NCBI GenBank assembly: GCA_965222645.1
Contig: OZ244968.1
Location: 2,914,001 to 2,978,000 of the forward strand
Source: JABDMH01 sp965222645
GTDB taxonomy: Bacteria; Bacteroidota; Bacteroidia; Chitinophagales; Saprospiraceae
Reading direction: 5' to 3'
DNA length: 64,000 bases
The notes beneath the pieces were generated by a model. That model had not been told where the DNA came from, did no database searches, and worked only from the letters and a program-made list of their open reading frames with translations. Made by a program: the position numbers and the translations under genes. Of this stretch, positions 1 to 9,170 are shown in pieces. Within the stretch, counting starts at the first letter, position 1; each line of letters opens with the position of its first letter.

Positions 1-1
1 G

Positions 2-1003
2 GATCAGGGGATTAGTGGTTGGGGTGAAGCACATGCAGTCGCTGCTCCCCGTGTACACCAGCGAGTGATTACAGATTTATTGACACCTATTTTAGTTGGT
101 CAAGATGCGACTGATATTTTACCGCTGTGGGAAAAGATGTATTCCAGTCAGCGCATGCGTGGATATGCAACGGGTTTTTACACTGAAGCAATTGCAGCGA
201 TCGACATTGCCCTCTGGGATATTCTGGGTAAATATTTAGACGTACCCGTTTATCAATTGCTGGGAGGAAAATTTAGGGACCGCATTCCGACCTATAGCAG
301 CTGTAACCAGGCCGAAGATGCCCGGCAAGCGAAAAACGACGGATTTACTGCCATTAAAACCGGATATTTCAAATCTTCCGGCAAAGATGATTTTGCAAGA
401 ATAGCAGCTTTATCGGAGGCGATGGGAGACGATGGCCAAATATTTGTCGACTCATTGGGAGCCTTTAAATTGCACGAAGCAGTCCAAGAAGGAAAAAAAC
501 TAGACGAACTTGGAAATATTGGTTGGTTCGAGGATGCATTACTCCCTGAGGATTATGATCGATATCCGATTCTGGCAGAGTCTCTCAGCACGGCCGTCTG
601 TGTCGGAGAAACGTATAGTAACCGATTTCAATTTCGAGATTTGTTGGCTCAGCAGGGAGCAGATATCATCAATCCGGATATTGGTAGGGCTGGCGGAATT
701 ACCGAATGCAAGAGAATTGCCGATCTGGCGGATCTCTTTGGAGTACTTTGGTCGGCCCACATTAGCATCGGTTTTCCTCCGTATGTATCCGCTTCTTTGC
801 ATTTAATGGCTGCCACCCCGAATGCTGCCATTATGGAGGGTGGAAATATCCACAATGCAACTTCCGTATTTGGCTCGCGAGGAAATATTTTTCTGAAAAA
901 TCCCATCCGTTTCGAACCCGGTTTTGCTTACGTGCCACATGGTCCCGGTCTGGGTATTGAATTTGATGAAGAGGCACTCCGTGAAGTGGTGGTGACAAAT
1001 TAG
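2..1003 (+). CDS. mandelate racemase/muconate lactonizing enzyme family protein, 5' end outside window
   Basis: The reading frame is open from the left edge and begins inside the N-terminal capping domain (GISGWGEAHA), so the true start lies upstream. The protein is an enolase-superfamily enzyme that would abstract the alpha proton of a sugar acid, most likely a dehydratase or cycloisomerase. Visible signatures are the AAIDIALWDILGK helix, metal-ligand strands FVDSLGAF, WFEDALLPED and VGETYS, then NPDIGRAGG and the SAHISIG strand carrying the expected catalytic His. The usual K-x-K pair is degenerate: AIKTGYFK keeps only the first Lys in register. It is followed closely by a DapA-fold gene and a second enolase-superfamily gene, which suggests one sugar-acid operon. 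Substrate is not inferable. Confidence 0.85.
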   Translation, partial: DQGISGWGEAHAVAAPRVHQRVITDLLTPILVGQDATDILPLWEKMYSSQRMRGYATGFYTEAIAAIDIALWDILGKYLDVPVYQLLGGKFRDRIPTYSSCNQAEDARQAKNDGFTAIKTGYFKSSGKDDFARIAALSEAMGDDGQIFVDSLGAFKLHEAVQEGKKLDELGNIGWFEDALLPEDYDRYPILAESLSTAVCVGETYSNRFQFRDLLAQQGADIINPDIGRAGGITECKRIADLADLFGVLWSAHISIGFPPYVSASLHLMAATPNAAIMEGGNIHNATSVFGSRGNIFLKNPIRFEPGFAYVPHGPGLGIEFDEEALREVVVTN

Positions 1004-1031
1004 TCAGTTGGTTTTTATAGATAATTAATAA

Positions 1032-1931
1032 ATGATGCTCAAAGGAATTTTTCCCGTGCTACCGACATGTTTCTCTAATGAGGGAACATTAAATCTAAAT
1101 GAGCAAAGAAAAGTCATTCAGTTTGCCATTAATTCGGGTGCACATGGGATTGTCTTCCCGGGAGTGGCCAGCGAATATGATTATCTGACCCGAGAGGAAC
1201 GAAACACCTTAATTGAATTATTGGCTGAGGAAGTTGGTCAAAGGGTACCAGTGGTCGCTGGCGTCAGTGCTCCAGAAATTAAAGAGGTCATTGCACTAAT
1301 GGAAGATGCGGGCAAACACGATATTTCACATTTTATGTTGATGGCCCCTGCTCATTTAGGATCAGATCTTTCGAAGCAGACTAACTATTTTGCTGACATA
1401 ACCAGCGCTATTCCCGCGGGGAAAATCATACTCCAGAATGCACCGCAGCCTATTGGTGCAGGGCTGATGGCCAAACAGCTGATTGAAATAATTGCGGAAA
1501 ATCCCTGTATTACTTACCTCAAGGAGGAGACAATTCCTTCCGGGCCCACCATAAGTGCTCTTCAAAATGAATCCATTTCACATTTGTTGGGAGTTTTTGG
1601 AGGAGGAGGTGCACGCTACATCATCGATGAACTACATCGGGGAGCCATCGGGGCAGTACCTGCAGTCGAATTAATTGATTTACATGTGGCGCTGTTCGAA
1701 GCATTTCAATCTGGAAATATAGTTAGGGCCAGGCAGCTTTACCGATTGAGTTTGCCTTTGTTGACGGCTCAGAAAGTTTATCGTATGGGTTTAACCAAAT
1801 ATGTCCTAAAGAAGAGGGGTGTCAGCAATGGGCTCTCGGTACGCGCTCCATCTATACCCTTTGATGAATATGCGCGGCAAGACATAGACGAAATGCTAAA
1901 AGACTTGCAACAAGCGAAAGCGATATGCTGA
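1032..1931 (+). CDS. dihydrodipicolinate synthase (DapA/NanA) family aldolase or dehydratase
   Basis: A 299-residue class I TIM-barrel protein of the DHDPS/N-acetylneuraminate lyase family. It would form a Schiff base between Lys164 (TYLKEE) and a 2-keto acid. The substrate-carboxylate loop GVASE (about residues 44-48) replaces the common GTTGE. The Tyr of the classical LYNVP motif is Gln here (LQNAP, about 134-138), a substitution seen in side branches of the family acting on sugar acids rather than in true DapA. It lies between two enolase-superfamily genes, so cleavage or dehydration of a 2-keto-3-deoxy sugar acid is the natural inference. It is not proposed to be the lysine biosynthesis enzyme. 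Confidence 0.85.
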   Translation: MMLKGIFPVLPTCFSNEGTLNLNEQRKVIQFAINSGAHGIVFPGVASEYDYLTREERNTLIELLAEEVGQRVPVVAGVSAPEIKEVIALMEDAGKHDISHFMLMAPAHLGSDLSKQTNYFADITSAIPAGKIILQNAPQPIGAGLMAKQLIEIIAENPCITYLKEETIPSGPTISALQNESISHLLGVFGGGGARYIIDELHRGAIGAVPAVELIDLHVALFEAFQSGNIVRARQLYRLSLPLLTAQKVYRMGLTKYVLKKRGVSNGLSVRAPSIPFDEYARQDIDEMLKDLQQAKAIC

Positions 1932-1935
1932 AACT

Positions 1936-3111
1936 ATGAATAGCGATGATAATATAATTGCCTCAGAAGTTTACCTGGTAAAACTGCATCAAGAGGAGCC
2001 CTATCTGGGTCCTCTAGGGCAGGAGGAAAGGGTCAATGAACAGGGCTATTTTGTGCGAAGAAAGAATCGTACGGCCTACCCTATTGAAAATCATTCCTTG
2101 GTGGTGAGATTGGTTACGAATCAAGGGATAGAGGGATGGGGCGAAACCTATGGATTGGTGGCTCCAGAGGCAACGGCCGCAATTATTAAGGAATTTCTGT
2201 GGGGTTTTTTACAAAATAGAAATGCCTTAGCAGTCGAATCCATCTATGACGATCTTTACGACTTGCTCCGGGTTCGTGGATATACCGGTGGTTTTTATCA
2301 CGATGCGCTGGCCGCCATTGATATTGCCTTATGGGATATCAAGGGCAAGGTGAGTGGAAAATCGTTGTCTGAATTGCTTGGTTCTGAGCAACGTAAGGTA
2401 TTGAGTGCCTATGTTTCCGGTCTGCCGGCCGCCACCCTTGAGCAGCGATGTGACCTTGCCCGCACTTGGCAAAAACGTGGATTCAATGCCTTTAAGTTTG
2501 CCTTGCCGGTGGCCAATGATGGGCCGGTTGTAGAAATTCAGGCCCTGCGGAATGTGTTGGGAGAGTCTGCCCACATAGCCTGCGATATGCACTGGAGGCC
2601 AACCAGCGATGAAGCGCTCAGACTAGGAAAGGAAATGCTTCCTTACCAGCCCTGGTTTTTAGAAGCCCCTGTCGTGAGCGAGGATGTAAAGGCCTTGCAA
2701 GAGGTTGCACATGGTATTGATTGCCGGATTGCTGTGGGAGAAGAATGGCGCACCATCTACGATGCCAAGTTGCGCATCGAGAGTAAAGCTTGTCAAATTA
2801 TCCAACCGGAGATGGGCCATACCGGAGTCACTCAATTCGTCCGAATCTGTCAATACGCTCAAAGCCACGGTCTGGAAATTATGCCACATGCTACGATTGG
2901 TTCCGGAATTTTTCTTGCGGCGAGTTTACAAGCTAGTAGTGTCCTCTCCCACGTGAAATATCATGAATACCAACATTCCCTCTTTAATGCATTCTCACAT
3001 TACCTCACAGGTAATATGAAATGTGACAATGGATACTATCATGCACCGTCGGGTCAAGGTATTGGTGTAGAACCCTCAGCAGCAATGAAATCCCATATGA
3101 CCTTATTATGA
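1936..3111 (+). CDS. mandelate racemase/muconate lactonizing enzyme family protein
   Basis: A full-length (391 aa) enolase-superfamily enzyme with an N-terminal capping domain (GIEGWGE at about 64-70) and a C-terminal barrel. Visible active-site positions are Lys187 (FKFALP), metal ligands Asp217 (CDMHW), Glu243 (FLEAP) and Glu269 (VGEEW), Glu292 in IIQPEMG where many relatives have Asp, and His318 (MPHAT). These residues fit a sugar-acid dehydratase. It starts 4 bp after the DapA-family gene and its end overlaps the next gene by 4 bp (ATGA), so translational coupling with the symporter is likely. It is clearly diverged from the partial homologue at the left edge, so the two probably act on different substrates. 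Confidence 0.88.
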   Translation: MNSDDNIIASEVYLVKLHQEEPYLGPLGQEERVNEQGYFVRRKNRTAYPIENHSLVVRLVTNQGIEGWGETYGLVAPEATAAIIKEFLWGFLQNRNALAVESIYDDLYDLLRVRGYTGGFYHDALAAIDIALWDIKGKVSGKSLSELLGSEQRKVLSAYVSGLPAATLEQRCDLARTWQKRGFNAFKFALPVANDGPVVEIQALRNVLGESAHIACDMHWRPTSDEALRLGKEMLPYQPWFLEAPVVSEDVKALQEVAHGIDCRIAVGEEWRTIYDAKLRIESKACQIIQPEMGHTGVTQFVRICQYAQSHGLEIMPHATIGSGIFLAASLQASSVLSHVKYHEYQHSLFNAFSHYLTGNMKCDNGYYHAPSGQGIGVEPSAAMKSHMTLL

Positions 3112-4799
3112 GTTCTTTTGACTATATCACACTAGCACTTTACATCTTTGGTGTCTTTGCCATAGGTGTTGTTTCAGCCAGACGCATTTCTGATCAGAAA
3201 GATATGTTTGCGGCTGGTCGGCAAGCCCCCTGGTGGGCATCGGGATTAAGTGGATTTATGACCATGTTTTCTGCTGGCACCTTTGTGGTTTGGGGTGGTA
3301 TTGCTTATCGACTGGGTCTGGTTGCCGTCCTAATAAATACATGCTATGGAATTGCAGCTTTGCTGGCCGGGTATCTGGTGGCAGGTCGGTGGAATCGATT
3401 GGGCGTGACAACCCCAGCTGAATTCATTCGCCTACGCTTTGGTAAAACCGGTCTACATATCTATACATGGACGATGATGCTAAAGAAAATGCTGGCCGTG
3501 GCGGTCTCCCTTTATGCTTTGGCCATCTTGTTGGTGGCACTTATTCCCCTCGAAGTGGGCAATCCTTTTCGAGATCCTTCCACCGGCAATTTATCTCTTT
3601 TTTGGGCTATTATTTTCTTCGGCATTATTGTGGTTTTATACACCATGATCGGAGGTCTTTGGGCAGTGCTTATGACGGATGTGCTACAATTTATTGTGCT
3701 GACGCTGGTGGTTTTTATGGTGGCTGTACTGATGGTCTACGGCATCGATGATTTTCCAGTTTTTCTCAGCACGCTTCCTGACAATTTTTTCGCACCAACG
3801 GCCGGTGATTATGGTTGGCTTTTTCTCTCCGGTTGGGTCATCATTAACTTTTTCATAGTGGGTGCGGAGTGGGCCTTTGTGCAGCGTTTCTTGGCTGTGA
3901 AATCACCCACTGATGCGAAGAAATCAGCTTACCTTTTTGGTGCGATGTATTTGATAACTCCCATTCTTTGGCTCCTGCCACCGCTCCTGTATCGAGGTAT
4001 AAATACGGAAGCTAATCCCGAACAAGCTTATATTTTGGCAGCTCAGTCTGTACTGCCTGTCGGTGTACTGGGTTTGATGTTTGCGGCCATGTTTTCAGCG
4101 ACTGCCAGTATGGTCAGTTCACAATTAAATGTCTTTGCTGGTGTCTTGACCAATGATTTCTATCGGCCATGGTTTAATCCCAATGCTTCAGGTAAACTAT
4201 TGGTGAAAGTGGGCCGAATATTTACGGCCATCTTGGGCTTCATCTTGATAGTAGTTGCGGTAATGGTGCCCAGCATGGGCGGCGCGGAAAAGATCATTAT
4301 TGCAATCAATTCACTTTTGGTGGTCCCATTATTGGCACCAGCTCTATGGGGCATGTTTAGCAAGCGGATCGGCATAATCGATATGTGCATAGTCGTTTTG
4401 GTGAGTTTTGGAGTTGGTGCCTTTATCCGCTTTGGATTATCCATCCGAGATGCCAGTATAGATGTCTTGGTTGGTGTGATTCTTCCCCTACTCATGTTGT
4501 GGGTGATTGAAAAACTCAAAGCACAAAAGGAAGACAAAGGTTGGTTAGCTGTGGAAGAACAAAGATTATCTGCTGTATTGATAAGTGAAGAAGTAGAACC
4601 AGATGGACCGTATGATACGTTTCCGGGAAAAGTAGTGATGGTTAGTTTAATCGTCTGCGCAATTTCCCTTTTCTTCTTATCATTGATCAGCGCAAGCGGC
4701 AAATGGATCATTGCAATATTTGGGATTAGCCTTCTTTTGATAGCACTGACGATTCATCTGCTGATGCAGCGTATGGTGCGCAAGGAAAACAATGTCTGA
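3108..4799 (+). CDS. sodium:solute symporter (SSS family)
   Basis: A 563-residue inner-membrane Na+/solute symporter with about 13-14 hydrophobic segments. The N-terminal FAAGRQAPWWASGLS and the TM segment with FSAGTFVVWGG are typical, and the core motif IGGLWAVLMTDVLQF (about 181-195) is intact. The coding start overlaps the stop of the upstream enolase-superfamily gene, which implies co-expression. It probably imports the sugar or sugar acid handled by the upstream enzymes; the substrate cannot be read from sequence. A second SSS gene at 20573-22058 is related but broken, so this is the only intact transporter in the window. Confidence 0.92.
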   Translation: MSSFDYITLALYIFGVFAIGVVSARRISDQKDMFAAGRQAPWWASGLSGFMTMFSAGTFVVWGGIAYRLGLVAVLINTCYGIAALLAGYLVAGRWNRLGVTTPAEFIRLRFGKTGLHIYTWTMMLKKMLAVAVSLYALAILLVALIPLEVGNPFRDPSTGNLSLFWAIIFFGIIVVLYTMIGGLWAVLMTDVLQFIVLTLVVFMVAVLMVYGIDDFPVFLSTLPDNFFAPTAGDYGWLFLSGWVIINFFIVGAEWAFVQRFLAVKSPTDAKKSAYLFGAMYLITPILWLLPPLLYRGINTEANPEQAYILAAQSVLPVGVLGLMFAAMFSATASMVSSQLNVFAGVLTNDFYRPWFNPNASGKLLVKVGRIFTAILGFILIVVAVMVPSMGGAEKIIIAINSLLVVPLLAPALWGMFSKRIGIIDMCIVVLVSFGVGAFIRFGLSIRDASIDVLVGVILPLLMLWVIEKLKAQKEDKGWLAVEEQRLSAVLISEEVEPDGPYDTFPGKVVMVSLIVCAISLFFLSLISASGKWIIAIFGISLLLIALTIHLLMQRMVRKENNV

Positions 4800-4857
4800 A
4801 GAATTGTCCGGAACCAATAGCAACCTATCTACCATCTGGAAAAAAAGAGGCTAAACT

Positions 4858-4864
4858 AGGAGGT
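4858..4864 (+). promoter_or_regulatory. strong Shine-Dalgarno-like sequence before the FAD oxidoreductase
   Basis: AGGAGGT ends 2 nt before ATG 4867. Perfect Shine-Dalgarno matches are uncommon in Bacteroidota, where initiation often depends on A-rich leaders. It supports this start over the second ATG two codons later. Confidence 0.45.
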
Positions 4865-4866
4865 AT

Positions 4867-6768
4867 ATGTTAATGATATTTTTGCTTACTATAGTCTGTG
4901 CAATCACCAATCCTCTTTTCCAAGGAAAGTCGAAGGCGATTTTTATCGAAGCGGAGAGTTTCTCTAATAGAGGAGGCTGGGTGGTGGATCAACAATCAAT
5001 GGATGTCATGGGATCAGCCTACCTGATGGCCCATGGATTGGGACAAGTGGTCGCTGATGCTGAAACCGAGGTTGAAGTCCCATCCTCTGGTCAATACCGA
5101 CTATGGGTACGTACTCGTGATTGGGCTGCCCCTTGGCAGGTTCCGGAATCGCCGGGAAGATTTCAATTGCTCGTTGACGGCCAGGCGATGGCCACTACTT
5201 TTGGTAATGCCGGTGCTGCCTGGCATTGGCAGGATGGTGGCATGATAAAGTTGAGACGAGGAGCACATAAGATCGCTTTGCGAGATTTGACTGGATTTAA
5301 TGGAAGATGCGACGCCATCCTGTTGACCAGAGATCGTAAGATGAGACCTCCCAATGATTTTGATGCGCTTAGGATTTTTCGGAATGAGCATTTGGGATTT
5401 TCTGCCAAACCTGATGACGCTGGCACCTATGACCTGGTTGTGGTGGGAGGTGGCATTGCTGGTACTTGCACCGCGGTGAGTGCGGCCAGACTGGGATGCA
5501 GCGTAGCGCTCATTCAAAATCGTCCCGTTTTAGGTGGCAATAATAGCTCGGAGGTGCGGGTTGGGCTTTCCGGGCTGATCTATCAAGAACCATATGTAAA
5601 TCTGGGATCGCTCGTCGATGAGCTCGGCATCATTGGTCACTGGACTCTTTGGGAAGCGCAGCAGGATTCTAATAGTGTGCGCAGTCAGAAAATACTTGAA
5701 ATTATTCGAAAAAATCCCGAGAAAAAGGAGCACAATGCAGGACCGGCCAGCAACTATGGAGATGAACGCAAACTCAAAATAGTCTTGGCAGAAAAAACGC
5801 TCAGTCTTTTCCTCAATACGCATGTCGTAGCAGCAGATACTGCCAATGGACAGATTCAATCAGTGATTGGAAAGAGCATCATAACCGGAAAATCATTTCA
5901 ATTCAGGGGTAAATTCTTTGCCGATTGCACTGGCGACGGGAATCTTGGTTTTCTGGCCGGAGCCGATTTTCGGGTCGGGCGTGAATCAAAACTAGAAACT
6001 GGCGAACCACGTGCACCGATTGCTGCGGATCAATTGGTGATGGGTACTTCAGTGCAATGGAACTCCGTGGAAGAAGGGCAACCAAGTACCTTTCCGGATA
6101 CGAGAAACTGGGCGGTTCAATTCGACTCGCAGACCTATATCAACACCACCAAAGGAGACTGGAACTGGGAGACCGGAGCCTATCGGGATCAGGTGACGGA
6201 GATTGAAGCGATTAGGGATTACGGACTTCGCGTTGCATTTGGCAATTGGGACTACTTAAAAAACCACAGTGCCGTTAAGCATGATTTTGCCAATCGGCGA
6301 TTAAGTTGGGTAGCGTACATTGGTGGAAAGCGAGAATCCCGCAGACTATTGGGCGATATAATTTTGAAGGAGCAAGATATTCTGGAGCAGCGGAAGTTTT
6401 CTGATGGTACCTTTACGACTACCTGGGGTGTGGATCTACACTTTCCCATTAGGAAAGATGGTTTCAGCGGAGAACCATTTTTGGCACGAGCCGATATTCA
6501 GGACATTAAACCATATCAAGTACCCTATCGCACACTTTATTCAAGAAATATTGACAATTTATTTATGGCGGGCAGAAACATCAGTGTAACGCACGTGGCC
6601 TTGGGTACCGTCAGAGTGCAACGCACGACAGGAATGATGGGAGAGGTAGTAGGCATGGCTGTCTCCTTGTGCCACAAACACAATGTCTTACCCAGGGATA
6701 TCTATAAGAAGTATTTTACCGAATTGCAGCACCTGATGAAAAGGGGTATCGGTGATCCTGGTTGGTGA
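4867..6768 (+). CDS. exported FAD-dependent oxidoreductase with N-terminal carbohydrate-binding-like domain
   Basis: A 633-residue protein. Residues 1-20 look like a signal sequence. Residues about 25-155 form a beta-sandwich-like domain (FIEAESF start, GQYRLWVRTRD) resembling the golvesin/CBM-like modules often fused to such oxidoreductases. A Rossmann FAD site follows with VVGGGIAGTCTA at 192-203, then LGGNNSSEVRVG (FAD_oxidored, PF12831-type) and a C-terminal NLFMAGRNIS motif that closes the FAD site. The reaction is unknown; this class is repeatedly found in polysaccharide-use clusters, where oxidation of a sugar ring is a reasonable inference. The downstream exported protein gene begins just after its stop. 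Confidence 0.85.
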   Translation: MLMIFLLTIVCAITNPLFQGKSKAIFIEAESFSNRGGWVVDQQSMDVMGSAYLMAHGLGQVVADAETEVEVPSSGQYRLWVRTRDWAAPWQVPESPGRFQLLVDGQAMATTFGNAGAAWHWQDGGMIKLRRGAHKIALRDLTGFNGRCDAILLTRDRKMRPPNDFDALRIFRNEHLGFSAKPDDAGTYDLVVVGGGIAGTCTAVSAARLGCSVALIQNRPVLGGNNSSEVRVGLSGLIYQEPYVNLGSLVDELGIIGHWTLWEAQQDSNSVRSQKILEIIRKNPEKKEHNAGPASNYGDERKLKIVLAEKTLSLFLNTHVVAADTANGQIQSVIGKSIITGKSFQFRGKFFADCTGDGNLGFLAGADFRVGRESKLETGEPRAPIAADQLVMGTSVQWNSVEEGQPSTFPDTRNWAVQFDSQTYINTTKGDWNWETGAYRDQVTEIEAIRDYGLRVAFGNWDYLKNHSAVKHDFANRRLSWVAYIGGKRESRRLLGDIILKEQDILEQRKFSDGTFTTTWGVDLHFPIRKDGFSGEPFLARADIQDIKPYQVPYRTLYSRNIDNLFMAGRNISVTHVALGTVRVQRTTGMMGEVVGMAVSLCHKHNVLPRDIYKKYFTELQHLMKRGIGDPGW

Positions 6769-6785
6769 CATACAATGCGTTTTTG

Positions 6786-7880
6786 ATGAGCAAGATGGCT
6801 AAAAGTGTATTCATACCGTTTCTCTGGTTGATCTTATTATCGGCAGAGAGCCATGCTCAAAAGGAATTTGCATTTACTTTCTATTCCATTGACTCGATCC
6901 CACTTCATATTTATGTATGCGAGGATAACCGCGATATCACAACATATTATACGGCTCACGTTGAAGCTCCAGTTTGCGAAGATCAAAAATGTGAAGAAGT
7001 GATGCTGGATTTGTATTGGGATTTACTAGGTAATTATTCCCATTTTTTAGTAGATACAGCCCGGCCATTGACTAAATTGGATCATGTGCCTTTTTCACAG
7101 GCTGATTATGATAAAATCGATGGTATTTTACGGTCCAAAAATCCTTCATTTATTCACCTGAGAAAAAGTGAATTGATTGAAAATCTGCACATGAACTCAG
7201 GGAGTCCTATTGACGGCATTTCAGGTGCTACTGTACAAGCCGTTAAAGAAGACATGGTTGCTGGGGCAGTGTATACATGTTTCACTTTGTGGCATTTAGC
7301 CAATGGCGGAGTGGGTTTCCAGCTTGCAGAACAAACGCGAAAAAAGTTGGACCATGATCTAATACATACCATGCTTGAGCATGATGATTTGGAAGTGCAT
7401 CATTTTTTGCTCGAGCATTTGTCAGCAGAAGATTTTGACGAAAACGTGGTAAAGCTTGCAGAATTGGCGTCAAAGTACGATTCCTATTTTGCGAGTCGAT
7501 TCTTGATGAGAGTACAAGACCGACATATACAGAAACCCCAAGTGCAGGAGTTGATTTACCTATATTTTCCTTCAATTGGCCTTTCTAACCAGAGCCAATT
7601 AATAAATAAAATTGCGAGTAGTCAAATAGATGGGGTATCGCTCAAGAAATATTTAATTCAACAACTAAGTCCGGTCTACCCCATATTAAATGAGAAAATT
7701 ATCGACTTGATTTTGCACGACGCCTCCAATCATGATAATTTGACTTCATTACAAATTATGCAAAAGGTTTTGATTGAGCGAGAGGTGGGAATGATGGACC
7801 ATCAATGGCTTCATATGTATGATCTCATAAAGGACAACCGATCTCTCCGCTACAAAATGAAACGAATTTCCAAGTTGTAG
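6786..7880 (+). CDS. exported protein with FMN-binding-like DGISGAT motif, function unknown
   Basis: About 364 residues from ATG 6786. A TTG at 6762 would overlap the previous gene, but the ATG start places a clean signal peptide (MSKMAKSVFIPF... cut near SHA/QKE) at the N-terminus. The middle contains PIDGISGATVQAVKEDMV followed by GAVYTCFTLWH. The DGISGAT core resembles the covalent-FMN attachment motif (SGAT) of NqrC/RnfG-type FMN-binding domains. The C-terminal third is alpha-helical and repetitive in feel, with LEHDDLEVHHFLLEHL. I do not recognise a characterised family. Its position right after an exported FAD oxidoreductase suggests a redox partner, which is inference only. Confidence 0.7.
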   Translation: MSKMAKSVFIPFLWLILLSAESHAQKEFAFTFYSIDSIPLHIYVCEDNRDITTYYTAHVEAPVCEDQKCEEVMLDLYWDLLGNYSHFLVDTARPLTKLDHVPFSQADYDKIDGILRSKNPSFIHLRKSELIENLHMNSGSPIDGISGATVQAVKEDMVAGAVYTCFTLWHLANGGVGFQLAEQTRKKLDHDLIHTMLEHDDLEVHHFLLEHLSAEDFDENVVKLAELASKYDSYFASRFLMRVQDRHIQKPQVQELIYLYFPSIGLSNQSQLINKIASSQIDGVSLKKYLIQQLSPVYPILNEKIIDLILHDASNHDNLTSLQIMQKVLIEREVGMMDHQWLHMYDLIKDNRSLRYKMKRISKL

Positions 7881-7882
7881 AC

Positions 7883-8995
7883 ATGCTAAATCCTTCAAAT
7901 TTATTACCGAAATGTTTCTTTCTACTTATTTTGATTTCAAGCTTGGCTTGTAAAAGATTAGATGCTCCATTGAATCTAAAAATCGAATTGGGAAAAATTT
8001 CCAATCAATCTGTTTTCGCCAATGACACGATGAGCATCTGGGGAGGTTCGGTTGTCAAGGGCGAGGATGGTCTGTACCACATGTTTTATTCGCGCTGGCC
8101 CAAGAAATTAGGCTGGGTCTGGGTGAGCCACTCCGAAATAGCACATGCTGTTTCCAATTCTCCTTTTGGACCGTACAGATTTAGAGATGTGGCATTACCA
8201 GATCGTGGCGCCTATTTTTGGGACGGAATGTGCACGCATAATCCCACCATCCACAAAATTGGAGATAAATATTACCTATACTACATGGGCAATAGAGGGG
8301 ATAAAAAAGTGGTTGGTGAGCCTGGCAAGCATAAATTAAATTGGCTTCATCGCAACAACCAACGCATTGGAGTAGCAATGGCAGATCATCCCAATGGTCC
8401 TTGGATACGATATGACCAACCCGTTCTGGATATCACCCATGATGATAGCACAGCCTTTGACGCGCTCATGACCTCCAATCCTTCCATCTGTCAAATGACA
8501 GATGGAAAAATATTGATGGTATATAAGGCGGTGGGCAAAAAATTTCCTCCTCCCAATGGAGGTCCGGTGGTGCATGGTGTAGCCATAAGCGATCATCCTT
8601 TAGGCCCCTTTAAAAAATACCCCAAACCGGTTTTTACTTTTAAGGGAGAGCGTTTCCCAGCAGAAGATCCATACATATGGTATCAGGATGGTAAATACCG
8701 GGCGGTGGTTAAAAGAATCAAACATGAAGGTGAGGAACGGGTGTTTTCACTGGTTCATTATGATTCAGCGAATGGTATTGATTGGCTTCCTGCCAGGCAT
8801 TTTGAAATTTCTAATCGCACTGTGACCTGGGCAGATGGTACAACTCAACAACTTACTCATTTAGAAAGACCCCAAGTACTAGTGGAGGATGGAAAGGCCA
8901 TGGCTTTGATGTGTGCAGCAGATACACTGGATCACAATAATGTACGGCATGCCTTTAATCTGCAAATACCCTTGATAGTTAGTGCGAGTGATTAA
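7883..8995 (+). CDS. GH43-like five-bladed beta-propeller lipoprotein
   Basis: A 370-residue protein with a lipoprotein signal (LISSLAC, Cys at about 23). The mature part reads as a beta-propeller glycosidase: SIWGGSVVKGEDGLYHMFYS, CTHNPTIHKIGDKYYLYY, the blade motif LGPFKKYPKP and AEDPYIWYQDGKYRAVV, which carries acidic residues in the place expected for GH43/GH32-clan enzymes. It is closely similar to the N-terminal half of the fusion at 17153-19456, for example SEIAHAVS and NNQRIGVA. It starts 2 bp after the preceding stop, so it is the last gene of the first operon-like run. Exact CAZy family and linkage are not assignable by eye. Confidence 0.75.
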   Translation: MLNPSNLLPKCFFLLILISSLACKRLDAPLNLKIELGKISNQSVFANDTMSIWGGSVVKGEDGLYHMFYSRWPKKLGWVWVSHSEIAHAVSNSPFGPYRFRDVALPDRGAYFWDGMCTHNPTIHKIGDKYYLYYMGNRGDKKVVGEPGKHKLNWLHRNNQRIGVAMADHPNGPWIRYDQPVLDITHDDSTAFDALMTSNPSICQMTDGKILMVYKAVGKKFPPPNGGPVVHGVAISDHPLGPFKKYPKPVFTFKGERFPAEDPYIWYQDGKYRAVVKRIKHEGEERVFSLVHYDSANGIDWLPARHFEISNRTVTWADGTTQQLTHLERPQVLVEDGKAMALMCAADTLDHNNVRHAFNLQIPLIVSASD

Positions 8996-9014
8996 AATCA
9001 AATTAGGATTTTAA
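8992..9014 (+). terminator. AT-rich hairpin at the end of the first gene run
   Basis: TTAAAATC (8992-8999) and GATTTTAA (9007-9014) form an 8-bp stem with a 7-nt loop; the stop codon of the GH43-like gene lies in the left arm. It sits between convergent genes. No T-run follows, so termination is only a possibility. Confidence 0.3.
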
Positions 9015-9170
9015 AATAACAATTTGCAATTAGGTAATCCTGGTCAGACCGAATTAACATGGATTTGACTTGCAACCATATGCAGGAATTACAGCGTATT
9101 CAATTGGGAGGGTATTTGGTGTCAGAATGTGTTCCTCACCACTTAACTACACGTCGCCGTCCTCCATATA

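Noticed and set aside
4160..4711. A 183-codon minus-strand open frame inside the symporter gene.
   Set aside because: It is antisense to a well-conserved coding region, has no start context and reads as low-complexity shadow protein.
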